Shown piece by piece: positions 17,175-24,149 of a stretch of DNA of 62,436 nucleotides. Source of the DNA: a bacterium (GTDB taxonomy: Bacteria > Elusimicrobiota > Elusimicrobia > UBA1565 > UBA9628); NCBI GenBank assembly GCA_021846045.1, contig JAJZCM010000005.1, forward strand, positions 1 to 62,436, in the 5' to 3' direction. The notes below the pieces were generated by a model. It was not told where the DNA came from and did not search any database. It saw nothing but the letters and a program-made list of their open reading frames with translations. Made by a program: the position numbers and the translations under genes. The stretch's first letter is position 1; every line of letters begins with the position of its first letter.

Positions 17175-18972
17175 CGATTTTAATCCCGTGGTTATTAATG
17201 ACCGCCCTAACGGCTCGGCGGCGCAGCGAATTGATTATATCAAACTTTCTCATCCCATCTTGAACCGCCGGAGGCTCGAAATAAAAGCGATAAGCGCCCT
17301 GGAAAATTTTAAAATTCGCGCTCTCACGTTTAATAGAAAGAATTTTCAGATGAGAAGCGAGCTTTTGGGCGGCAAGAAAAGACGAACCCGGCAATAAAAA
17401 CAAAGTCCCAATTCTCGCGATCCCTTCCGAGCGAAGAATTCTAAGGATCGATTCGGCGGATGGGGACGCCAGAACCAGGGACGTTCCCTCTTCTTTTCCG
17501 CAAATTAAGGCCGCTTGACCGCGCTCAAGGCTGAAGTATGTGATCTCCATCTGCGGCTGAAAAACCATATCCCATGCGAAATGAGATACCAAGACCAACA
17601 AGGCCCCGGCCGCGAAATAAGCCGCGATTTTCCACCTTGGACAAAAGAAAAGGGAAAACAGCGCCAGATAATATGCGATCAATGAAGACGCGCCCCAATG
17701 GGATAAAAAAATAGAAGCCATCGGCAGCCCCGAGAAAAAACGGCAGACGACGCAAAAAAACGACAATCCACCATTTAATGCCCAAGTGAGTCCCCAGGAT
17801 AAAGAATTCGTATGAACTAAGACGCTCAGCCATAAAGCAAGTCCGCTAAACATGAAAATTCCCGCCAAGGGAAACAGAATCAAATTGGCCAAAGCGCCCA
17901 AAAAAGGCGCCCGTCCGAACCCGATGGCAAAGATCGGCCAAAGAACCCCTTCGACAATCAAAGTCGCGCCCAATATCTGAAGAATTCTTTTCAGCCAAGA
18001 TTTTCCCAACATGGCCGTCCAGCGCTCAAATTGGGGAAATCCAAAGATAAGCCCGAAGGCAGCCGCGTAACTCATCTGAAATCCCATTGAAAACAAGGAC
18101 ATTGGATCCCATAAAAGTTCAACCCAAGCCGAAAGCGTCAAAGCCTGAAAGGGAACCGCGTCTCGTCCGCTCCTTAGCCCCCACTCAAGGAACAAAGCGG
18201 CAAGAAGAGCCCTCAAGTAAGGCGGTTCTCCGCCAACGGCGGCAGCATAGAAGCCCCCAACCAAGGCGGCAATTAATAGGCGCACGAGAGGCCTCAAAGC
18301 CGCGAAACGCCCCAGAAGCCAAATTGCCGCTAAAACCAAGGCGACCTTGGTTCCGGAGGGAACTAAAAGATGCATGACCCCCGCGTCTTGAATTTGCCGG
18401 TTGAGATTCTTGGGCAAGCGTCCCTTAAGGCCCAGGACCATCCCGCTCAAAAGACGCGCATAAACCGAATCAAGACGCGAATAGAAAACTTTCTGGACGG
18501 ATTTTCTAAACGAGGCCGCCAAGGAAAAAAACTCCCAGCGCAAACTCAGCCCTCGCGCCGCGAGGCGGAGCGAATAAGCGTCAAGCTCATAGGAAATTCC
18601 GCGCGTGGAAAAAAAAGAGCGGACATCAAAATCCCCGGGATTTCGCGCGGACATAGGAACCTTTAATTTTCCGGCAACCCAAACGATATCTCCCGGGCTC
18701 ACGTCTAATAGGGGAAAATTTCTGGGAAAACGCGCCAAAACGCGTCCGCGCAAGCGCGAGTTAAGAATTCTCCCTTCGAAAGTCCATCCGCCCCATCCCT
18801 CCTGGCTCGGCGTTTGGACCAAGACCGCAAACCCGGCTCCAAAAGAAAATGGGAAGTTTGCGTTTTGCGCGAAATGAACGCCCAGATACCCAAAACGATA
18901 CGCCGCTGATAAAGCCGCCATGTAAAGGCAAAGTCCGACAAAAGAAGCCCGCCGGAAATAAGAAAGCGGCAT
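17161..18972 (-). CDS. comEC: ComEC/Rec2-family DNA-uptake channel, degenerate C-terminus
   Basis: ComEC is the inner-membrane channel for single-stranded DNA during natural transformation. The 603-residue protein has an N-terminal DUF4131/OB-type region (about 55-120) and the polytopic Competence domain with many membrane helices. This includes QIQDAGVMHLLVPSGTKVALVLAA (about 190-213, the family's LxxxSGxH region). The C-terminal part (about 475-603) aligns with the usual metallo-beta-lactamase position. There the expected FLDVGQGDA reads YFSLERGQAAL, and no HxHxDH metal motif is present. It is shorter than typical full-length ComEC (700-800). SD GGGGGGAT precedes the ATG. Confidence 0.87.
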   Translation of the reverse strand: MPLSYFRRASFVGLCLYMAALSAAYRFGYLGVHFAQNANFPFSFGAGFAVLVQTPSQEGWGGWTFEGRILNSRLRGRVLARFPRNFPLLDVSPGDIVWVAGKLKVPMSARNPGDFDVRSFFSTRGISYELDAYSLRLAARGLSLRWEFFSLAASFRKSVQKVFYSRLDSVYARLLSGMVLGLKGRLPKNLNRQIQDAGVMHLLVPSGTKVALVLAAIWLLGRFAALRPLVRLLIAALVGGFYAAAVGGEPPYLRALLAALFLEWGLRSGRDAVPFQALTLSAWVELLWDPMSLFSMGFQMSYAAAFGLIFGFPQFERWTAMLGKSWLKRILQILGATLIVEGVLWPIFAIGFGRAPFLGALANLILFPLAGIFMFSGLALWLSVLVHTNSLSWGLTWALNGGLSFFCVVCRFFSGLPMASIFLSHWGASSLIAYYLALFSLFFCPRWKIAAYFAAGALLVLVSHFAWDMVFQPQMEITYFSLERGQAALICGKEEGTSLVLASPSAESILRILRSEGIARIGTLFLLPGSSFLAAQKLASHLKILSIKRESANFKIFQGAYRFYFEPPAVQDGMRKFDIINSLRRRAVRAVINNHGIKIDATF

Positions 18973-18999
18973 ATCCCCCCTACGACATTAAGGCCTTGG

Positions 19000-19716
19000 C
19001 TAAATCTCTCGCGCGAAAGCATAAGCGCAAACATCCGCCGCGCCAGAACGCCTAAGCTCCCTAGCGCAAGCCTCAAGAGAAAAACCCGTCGTACAAACAT
19101 CATCAATTACGACTATCCGCCTTCCCCAAACATCGCCCGGCCGCGCGACCTTAAAAGCCCCGGCTATATTTTGCTCACGGCTTTTTTTGTCCAATTCCCA
19201 CTGCGGACGGGTTTTGCGCGTGCGAATGATCGGATTCAAGACGGGAATGCCGGTTTCTTTCGAGATTGCCCGCGCCAAAATTTCCGCCTGATTATACCCC
19301 CTCTCGTTTTCTCGTCGAAAATGAAGGGGCACGGGAACCAGTATTTCCGGAGCTAAAAGTTCCCTAAAACGCGCCCAATGCCGAACCATCAGGCGCCCCG
19401 CCTCACGCGCCGCGGGAAACCGGCCCCGATATTTAAAGGAGTAGACCCAGGAATGAACCGGGCCGCGGTAAAGAAAGGCGGCACGAATCAACCGGCAGGC
19501 GAATTTTTTATTTCGACAGGACACGCAAAAGCCGCGGCTGAGCTGAGACACGTCCGCGCATCTTAAACAAAACGGCGGCTCCAAAGGAATCAATTCCGCG
19601 CGGCAGGAAAGGCAAAGGGCTCCGCTTTCACCCCCGGGCAAATCTCTCCGACAATGGGCGCAAACCGGCGGCCAGAAAAAATCCAGGAATTTCCGCTTCC
19701 AAAGCCGAGTGTCCAC
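19000..19716 (-). CDS. comF: ComF-family amidophosphoribosyltransferase-like protein
   Basis: ComF proteins support DNA uptake. The N-terminus carries cysteine pairs typical of the double zinc-finger region (CAHC at about 18-21, CLSC, CLRC, CVSC). The phosphoribosyltransferase domain ends with the PRPP motif IVVIDDVCTTGFS. Length (238) is normal. The start appears to be GTG at 19716 with a weak AAGAG upstream. It lies 27 bp before comEC, so both competence genes share a transcript. Confidence 0.93.
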   Translation of the reverse strand: MDTRLWKRKFLDFFWPPVCAHCRRDLPGGESGALCLSCRAELIPLEPPFCLRCADVSQLSRGFCVSCRNKKFACRLIRAAFLYRGPVHSWVYSFKYRGRFPAAREAGRLMVRHWARFRELLAPEILVPVPLHFRRENERGYNQAEILARAISKETGIPVLNPIIRTRKTRPQWELDKKSREQNIAGAFKVARPGDVWGRRIVVIDDVCTTGFSLEACARELRRSGAADVCAYAFAREI

Positions 19717-19761
19717 TTAGCTCTTACGGCACCGGAGTGAAAAAGTTCCCAACCCCGCCGG

Positions 19762-20235
19762 TTACAAGTAGCGGTTGATGACGATTCCAACCCGGCTTTG
19801 CCGCGGGCTGACGGAATTAGGGTAGATGCCGACAAAATCTCCGGGAACCGGAGGTCCTATTTTTCCCTTAGAGCTCAGATGGGCTTCCACCGTTAGTGGA
19901 TATTTCAAATGGGCGTCTGGAAGCAAAAGATCATCGGAAGAGACCTTGTAAAAAACGGGAAAGCGCGGGTTGACCACGCGCTTAACCGCGATCGGCGTTC
20001 CGCCGGCGTCCTTAACAACGATAAACAAGGATTCTTCACGGTGTTGGACTTCATTCATCAGATTTCCCGAAACGGTAATCGAACCTGAAATGGCGAGATT
20101 GCCCCGGAATTTTTGGCATCCAAAAAGACCCAAGCAGAAAAGAGCCGCGGCGATAAAGGCGCTTTTATTGGGCTTTGATTTAAGGCGCGCCACCAAATCC
20201 CTCGGCAAAGTGATGTTAAGCCTTGATGTATTCAT
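19762..20235 (-). CDS. Lipoprotein with CcmH/CcmI-like C-terminal domain and RHH-like N-terminus
   Basis: From ATG 20235 (GGTGAG 5 nt upstream) the product is 157 residues. Residues 1-32 (TSRLNITLPRDLVARLKSKP, then NKSAFIAAAL) read like the start of a ribbon-helix-helix DNA-binding protein. They run straight into LFCLGLFGC, a lipoprotein-type signal with Cys at about residue 41. The remainder (ISGSITVSGNL...SLFIVVKDAGGTPIAVKRV...PVFYKV...PGDFVGIYP) matches the small C-terminal domain of cytochrome c biogenesis protein CcmI/CcmH. An upstream in-frame ATG at 20292 is possible but unsupported. No cytochrome gene is adjacent. Role unknown. Confidence 0.65.
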   Translation of the reverse strand: MNTSRLNITLPRDLVARLKSKPNKSAFIAAALFCLGLFGCQKFRGNLAISGSITVSGNLMNEVQHREESLFIVVKDAGGTPIAVKRVVNPRFPVFYKVSSDDLLLPDAHLKYPLTVEAHLSSKGKIGPPVPGDFVGIYPNSVSPRQSRVGIVINRYL

Positions 20236-20249
20236 GCGCTCACCATGAG

Positions 20250-20263
20250 TGTATGGTAATACA
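20250..20263. promoter_or_regulatory. Small palindrome upstream of the RHH-lipoprotein gene
   Basis: TGTAT-GGTA-ATACA, a perfect 5+5 palindrome 15 bp upstream of the start. Because the gene opens with an RHH-like segment this might be a relic operator, but the site is short and could be chance. Confidence 0.25.
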
Positions 20264-20350
20264 TAAAAACAGCAAAGCCAAAAGCCGCGCAAAAAAGTGA
20301 GACGCTCCCAGTTCTTCGGACCAGGGGCTGAGGTGGTAAAATGACCTTAA

Positions 20351-20744
20351 ATGGGGAGCAAAAAGATGCGAAAACTGCAGAAACAGTATAGTGCGGACTT
20401 CAAAGCCCGCGTGGTGGTGTCCGCGTTGAGGGAAGACCGGACGCTCAACGAGATGGCAAGCCGCTACGAGGTTCATCCGACGGCGATTACGCGGTGGAAA
20501 AAGCAGGCTCTGGAAGGATTGCCTGGCGTGTTTTCGGCCCCGATGACAGGCCGGAGTCCCGACGATGCGCTTGAGGCGGATCTTTACGAGCGAGGACTAC
20601 CTCGGGCGGCTGGAGAATGCCGGGGTCCGAATCAGCATGGACGGTCGGGGCCGGTTTCTCGACAATATCTTCGTCGGGCGGTTGCATCAATCGCTGGACT
20701 ATCAAACGCCGGCTTGTGCATACTGGCAGGGAAGAAGGTCGTGA
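20351..20744 (+). pseudogene. IS3-type transposase remnant (OrfA start joined to OrfB end)
   Basis: The first frame gives an OrfA-like helix-turn-helix (QYSADFKARVVVSALRE, then MASRYEVHPTAITRWKKQAL) to about 20580. From 20580 another frame continues with FTSEDYLGRLENAGVRISMD, then GRGRFLDNIFVGRLHQSLDY, up to TGA 20742-20744. That is the C-terminal part of the DDE integrase OrfB. The catalytic core is missing, so most of the element (roughly 0.7-0.9 kb, judging from the family) has been deleted and it cannot transpose. Terminal inverted repeats were not identified with confidence. Confidence 0.85.
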
Positions 20745-21107
20745 GAGTTGAGGCATGGCTGGGGACGCCGTTGAGAAGTTGTCCACATCGTCCACAGTTA
20801 TCCACAGCAACTCACAGAAAGAAAAAGAAGCAAAAAAGAAAGAGGAACGTCCTACGATGACTTTCTTCTTATCTTCGAACGACAGCCTTAAATCAGGTCC
20901 ACAGTAGTCGGACAAATGGGGAGCACCATACGCTTTCGGAATCCATGAGCGCGCCTTCGTCGATTGTCTTGTTCGTGAAATCGCCGGAGCCGTTGACGCT
21001 TTGTCCAAAAGTCAATCGGGCCATCGGAGAATGGCTAACTGCTAATACGATGGAGCATTTTCCAATCCTAAAATCTGTTAAACAATGGCCACTAATCACC
21101 GAAACCT
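20745..21107. other. Gene-free flank of IS remnant
   Basis: No credible gene. It holds three DnaA-box-like 9-mers (20779-20806), a purine-rich A/G tract (about 20815-20850) and GACAAATGGGGAGCA at about 20912. The last resembles AAATGGGGAGCA at about 20348, in the same direction, beside the OrfA start, and may be an old IS end. The rest (20930-21107) has no recognised content. Confidence 0.5.
20779..20806 (+). promoter_or_regulatory. Three tandem DnaA-box-like 9-mers
   Basis: TTGTCCACA (20779-20787), TCGTCCACA (20788-20796) and TTATCCACA (20798-20806; a perfect box) lie at near-helical spacing. No dnaA, dnaN or AT-rich unwinding region is close, and the cluster abuts an IS remnant. It may be IS-derived rather than an origin. 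Confidence 0.4.
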
Positions 21108-21116
21108 TGCTACAAT
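21108..21116 (+). promoter_or_regulatory. Extended -10 promoter (leaderless)
   Basis: TG-C-TACAAT (hexamer 21111-21116) ends 7 nt before ATG 21124 of the phospholipase-like gene; no Shine-Dalgarno. Confidence 0.5.
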
Positions 21117-21123
21117 AGACTCA

Positions 21124-22107
21124 ATGCGGCGCTTAAACAAAAGCGTGTTTTTAATCTCCGCCTGTTTGTTTTCGGCTTCGGCTTGGGGACAAACGGGATT
21201 AGCTTCTAAATATTTTGAGTCTGGCTGGGCCAAAGCTCCTCAAGATGCGACCACCCCCGCGGCAAAGCCCCTCCCGGTTATGCTTGAACGTCCCGATGAA
21301 ACCTTCCAGGCGACTTATGCGCGCCCCACCCACATTTTTATCACTCAAGTGGCTTATCAGATGTACGCCTCTCAATTTGGCGGCGGAGAAATGGACCGCT
21401 ATATGCCGCTCATCGTCAAAGCTTCCTCTGAAGAAGATATGCCCTTTCACAATCCTTTCGGACAGATGATTCCGGAACTCCGGCATTTTTGGGACCCAAG
21501 ACGCGGCCTAGAAAAAGGTTTGGCCGGCTACGATAGCGCGGTCGACCGCGCCTACAAATACTTTACCGGCGGCTACGGCATCAATGGCCGCTACGATCGC
21601 CGCTGGTCGATAGCGGGAATTAAAGGACAGGGAATTATTTTTCTTTATCGCTCCGGCGACAAGGCCAAGGCCTATGAATACTTGGGACACGTCGCCCATC
21701 TGGTCGAAGACTTGACGGTTCCCGCTCATACCCTCTTATGGCCGCATCTTCATGTCGTTCCCAGAAGCGATGTTTATGAAACCTACATGGAAGCGCATTT
21801 CAAAGAAAATTTCCAGATGCCAAGTGGAGATGTCGAATCTTTCCCGTCTCTCTATGATCTTTTTAACCAGACCGCCCGAACCACCCAACAATTTGACGCG
21901 GGCTTCGGCCCCGGGCCCCTAGCCGGAAAAGACGGTTCCGTTGATAAAGGCCGCAGGCGAGCGGACGGATTTAGCGACAAAGAATTAAAAGAAGAAGCCC
22001 ATGTTCTTTTTCCCTTGGCAATTAAACGAGTCGCGGCTCTTTTTCTCTATTTTCAACGCCAGGCTGCGAATAATTTCTCCCAGCTATTGATTCCATCCCT
22101 AAAATGA
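21124..22107 (+). CDS. Secreted zinc-dependent phospholipase C/S1-P1-nuclease-like protein
   Basis: ATG 21124 gives 327 residues starting with a clear signal peptide (MRRLNKSVFLISACLFSASAWGQ). An upstream in-frame ATG at 21085 would spoil it. The metal-binding pattern of the PLC/P1 nuclease fold is visible: HIFITQVAY, HFWDP, then GHVAHLVEDLTVPAHT with the HxxxD-type zinc ligands and the following His. It probably acts in the periplasm or outside, hydrolysing phosphate esters of lipids or nucleic acids; which one cannot be told. Its stop overlaps the start of the next lipoprotein gene (ATGA at 22104). Confidence 0.75.
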   Translation: MRRLNKSVFLISACLFSASAWGQTGLASKYFESGWAKAPQDATTPAAKPLPVMLERPDETFQATYARPTHIFITQVAYQMYASQFGGGEMDRYMPLIVKASSEEDMPFHNPFGQMIPELRHFWDPRRGLEKGLAGYDSAVDRAYKYFTGGYGINGRYDRRWSIAGIKGQGIIFLYRSGDKAKAYEYLGHVAHLVEDLTVPAHTLLWPHLHVVPRSDVYETYMEAHFKENFQMPSGDVESFPSLYDLFNQTARTTQQFDAGFGPGPLAGKDGSVDKGRRRADGFSDKELKEEAHVLFPLAIKRVAALFLYFQRQAANNFSQLLIPSLK

Positions 22108-22652
22108 AGCGAAAATTTCCGGGGTTTCTAATCGCCGGTTTTCTGATCGCGTTTTGCGCCTGTGGAAAAAAGAAATCCGAAAATCCAGGCGCCCCCCAGA
22201 AACTCGCCAAGGACATTTTTGCCGATCTCCCCATTCCTGGAGAGAGAATGGATTTCTCGCAGCTGCCGCGCCAAGAGCCGGGAGATCCCGAAGAGGCCAC
22301 CGTCGTTCAATATCAATATGGCCCCGTCCTCGCCACTGAATATAGAACCTATGGCGGCCCAGTCAATGAAGACGTCGTCGTCCGCAATGAAAAAGACAAG
22401 GAACTTGTTAAGGGCCTTTTTGAAGCCGCGTTTCCCGGCGCGATGGGAATTACCCGAGTCAATCCCGATGGAAAAACGTTGAGATACCACATTAACGTCT
22501 TCGCTCCCGGAATTTACACGGTGGATGAGTACGCGGGAAGCCGTGATGATAAAAAAATAATGCGAGCCGAACTTAAAGATAATTTCGCATTGATCTACCG
22601 CTACATCAACACCGATTCAGACAGCCCTAATAATTTTCCAGACCCGCGGTAA
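22104..22652 (+). CDS. Small lipoprotein of unknown function
   Basis: 182 residues with a lipoprotein signal (FLIAGFLIAFCACGKKK; lipid-accepting Cys near residue 20). No domain was recognised; the mature part is mixed alpha/beta (VVQYQYGPVLATEYRTYGG). It overlaps the stop of the phospholipase-like gene by 4 nt, so the two are translated together and may work together at the envelope. Its last codons (NNFPDPR) and stop are duplicated at 23295-23317 on the other side of the BrnTA pair. Confidence 0.7.
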   Translation: MKRKFPGFLIAGFLIAFCACGKKKSENPGAPQKLAKDIFADLPIPGERMDFSQLPRQEPGDPEEATVVQYQYGPVLATEYRTYGGPVNEDVVVRNEKDKELVKGLFEAAFPGAMGITRVNPDGKTLRYHINVFAPGIYTVDEYAGSRDDKKIMRAELKDNFALIYRYINTDSDSPNNFPDPR

Positions 22653-22654
22653 GG
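22632..22654 (+). repeat. Direct repeat, left copy flanking BrnTA
   Basis: AATTTTCCAGACCCGCGG and onwards, 21 of 23 positions identical to 23295-23317. It includes the last codons of the preceding lipoprotein gene. The two copies bracket the toxin-antitoxin pair (663-bp period). Confidence 0.7.
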
Positions 22655-22659
22655 CTCAT

Positions 22660-22920
22660 TTATAGATGAGAAAAATGCTGAGTTCTTGGCGGGGCTTTGC
22701 GCAGGCCGTCTATAATGAACATGCGCATGAGAACTTGGTAGGGAACGCCGCGCCACTCGGCCATGTCTTTTAGTTTCCGGATAGTTCCCTCTTCCAGAGC
22801 CACGCTCGTCGGAAATTTCCGCTTTTTCTTCAGTCTGCGGGCGGCATCGAGAATTTTGCCTTTTTCAAAACGGGAGGCGGCGCTATACTCCTTTTGTGAT
22901 TTCACGTATGTATGTTTCAT
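22660..22920 (-). CDS. brnA: BrnA-type antitoxin (RHH/CopG-like)
   Basis: The 86-residue antitoxin has a basic N-terminal half and a C-terminal ribbon-helix-helix segment (PTSVALEEGTIRKLKDMAEW, then RGVPYQVLMRMFIIDGLRK). The N-terminal part would wrap the toxin and the RHH end bind DNA. Its start overlaps the end of the BrnT gene by 38 nt, the usual toxin-first order of BrnTA loci. It would repress the operon, alone or with BrnT, at the palindrome 23248-23267. Confidence 0.82.
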   Translation of the reverse strand: MKHTYVKSQKEYSAASRFEKGKILDAARRLKKKRKFPTSVALEEGTIRKLKDMAEWRGVPYQVLMRMFIIDGLRKAPPRTQHFSHL

Positions 22921-23239
22921 AGAGTTCCTTTTCCTTTTTCTTGGCTGGGCGCGCGCTGATGGGCCTCACTTTGCCTTTCCGTAGGGTAAAAACCACGTGC
23001 AAGAGGCGTCCCGCGGCGGTAGCCCCCACGATGCCCAGCCTTTCTTCGGGAAGTTCTGGGCTTACCTGGACTCCCAATGGCGCCGCTTGACCCAATAAAA
23101 AGACCTCTTCCACCTCCGTTGTTGTCACCGCGTGTTTGGCTGAATTCTTCGTTTTGTTGCCCGCGTCCCAATCAAATTCAAAATGCGAGGTTTCCGAAAG
23201 CCAAAGAAACAACCACTCGACGAACTTGAACTTCGCCAT
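22883..23239 (-). CDS. brnT: BrnT-family toxin (DUF497)
   Basis: BrnT is a RelE-fold ribonuclease that blocks translation. The 118-residue product contains the family pattern FEFDWDAGNKTKNSAKHAVT, then EVEEVF (about 20-47), and ends with LLHVVFTLRKGKVRPISARPA, including the conserved basic RPISARxA region. The N-terminal extension of about 20 residues (KFKFVEWLFLWLSE) is longer than usual; a later start cannot be excluded. The family's standard E-F-D-P-xK reads FEFDWDAGNK. Confidence 0.85.
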   Translation of the reverse strand: MAKFKFVEWLFLWLSETSHFEFDWDAGNKTKNSAKHAVTTTEVEEVFLLGQAAPLGVQVSPELPEERLGIVGATAAGRLLHVVFTLRKGKVRPISARPAKKKEKELYETYIREITKGV

Positions 23240-23247
23240 CTATTGTA

Positions 23248-23267
23248 TAGTGTAGCGCACTGCACTA
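23248..23267. promoter_or_regulatory. Palindromic operator of brnTA
   Basis: TAGTGTAGCGCACTGCACTA matches its own reverse complement at 16 of 20 positions. It ends 9 bp before the brnT start, overlapping the -10/-35 zone, as expected for autoregulation by BrnA. Confidence 0.55.
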
Positions 23268-23294
23268 GTTTCCGCAAGGGATAAATTCTTGCGC

Positions 23295-23317
23295 AATTTT
23301 CCAGACTCGCGGTAAAG
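23295..23317 (+). repeat. Direct repeat, right copy flanking BrnTA
   Basis: AATTTTCCAGACTCGCGG and onwards; 21 of 23 positions identical to 22632-22654. Here it is non-coding and lies 31 bp before the isomerase gene. Confidence 0.7.
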
Positions 23318-23333
23318 TCTCAACGTTTTAATT

Positions 23334-23342
23334 TGCTACTTT
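23334..23342 (+). promoter_or_regulatory. Extended -10 promoter (leaderless)
   Basis: TG-C-TACTTT (hexamer 23337-23342) ends 6 nt before ATG 23349; no Shine-Dalgarno. Confidence 0.45.
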
Positions 23343-23348
23343 TTAGTT

Positions 23349-24149
23349 ATGGAAAACGCGTCGCCGCCAAATGCTGCGGCCCTCATTTCCGTTCAAAAGC
23401 GCGAGAAGGTTCGCGTCCTGATTTTTAATCATCCCCCATCCAACAATCTCTCGCTTTCTTTTTTCGATGCGCTCGAAGGAGAACTTGAGGCCGCGACCCT
23501 AGACTCAAACACCCGCGCCGTTCTCTTAACCTCCGCCATTCCCAAATATTTTTCAGCGGGGCTGGAACTGTCGGAACTCTTTTCCGCGGAAGCAAAAAAT
23601 CGCTCACAGCTTTTTTTGAGGCTGGTTTCTCTCCACAAGAAACTCGCCCATTTCCCCAAGCCGACGGTCGCGGCCATCGAAGGTTCGGCGTTTTTAGGAG
23701 GTTTTGTTTTGGCTCTTGGATGCGACTTTCGCCTAATCGCGGAGGAAACGGGCCGGGTTTCGCTCAGCGAAATTCGCCTCGGCCTCTCGCCAACCATTCC
23801 CCTAATCTCCATCGTATCCGCTATGAGCGGACGCCCGGGCCTCATCAAGGATTTAATCCTCAAAGGAAAAACCTTGCGCTCCGGAGAAGCTCTTGAGGCA
23901 GGCCTAGTCGACCACATTCTCCCCAACTCGAATTTTTTTGAAACGGCTCTTAAAGAAGCCGACAAACTCGCCAAACTCCCGCCACGAGCTTTTTCAGCGA
24001 TAAAAAATTCTCTCCGCGCCGCCGTTTTGGGGGAGGAAGAAAATCTTTGGCAAAAAGGCCTTGAAGAATTCAACGCCCTCTTTGCCGGCGAAGAAGCTCA
24101 AGAAGGCGTCCGCGCGATGTTTGAAAAGAGAAAGCCTAAATGGGAATGA
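23349..24149 (+). CDS. Delta3,Delta2-enoyl-CoA isomerase (crotonase family)
   Basis: A crotonase-fold enzyme of 266 residues. VLLTSAIPKYFSAGLELSEL resembles the FSAGLDL region of mitochondrial ECI1 isomerases. In the oxyanion/active-site segment AIEGSAFLGGFVLALGCDFR, the first catalytic Glu of hydratases (GGGCE) is replaced by Val, while the second is kept in SEIRLGLSP. One-glutamate members are usually isomerases that move a 3-enoyl double bond to position 2. It overlaps the next gene, a 2,4-dienoyl-CoA reductase homologue, by 10 nt; both serve beta-oxidation of unsaturated acids. Assignment as isomerase is inference from residues plus context. Confidence 0.78.
   Translation: MENASPPNAAALISVQKREKVRVLIFNHPPSNNLSLSFFDALEGELEAATLDSNTRAVLLTSAIPKYFSAGLELSELFSAEAKNRSQLFLRLVSLHKKLAHFPKPTVAAIEGSAFLGGFVLALGCDFRLIAEETGRVSLSEIRLGLSPTIPLISIVSAMSGRPGLIKDLILKGKTLRSGEALEAGLVDHILPNSNFFETALKEADKLAKLPPRAFSAIKNSLRAAVLGEEENLWQKGLEEFNALFAGEEAQEGVRAMFEKRKPKWE

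Noticed and set aside
20779-20806. Chromosomal origin of replication
   Set aside because: DnaA-like boxes alone; no dnaA/dnaN, no AT-rich unwinding element, and an IS remnant adjacent.
20893-21099. Minus-strand 68-codon frame (MARLTFGQSVN...)
   Set aside because: No family resemblance, no ribosome site, lies in IS-flank debris and overlaps the phospholipase promoter.
22655-22670. CTCAT-ttatag-ATGAG hairpin as terminator between the lipoprotein gene and brnA
   Set aside because: Only a 5-bp A/T-rich stem; too weak to claim as a terminator.
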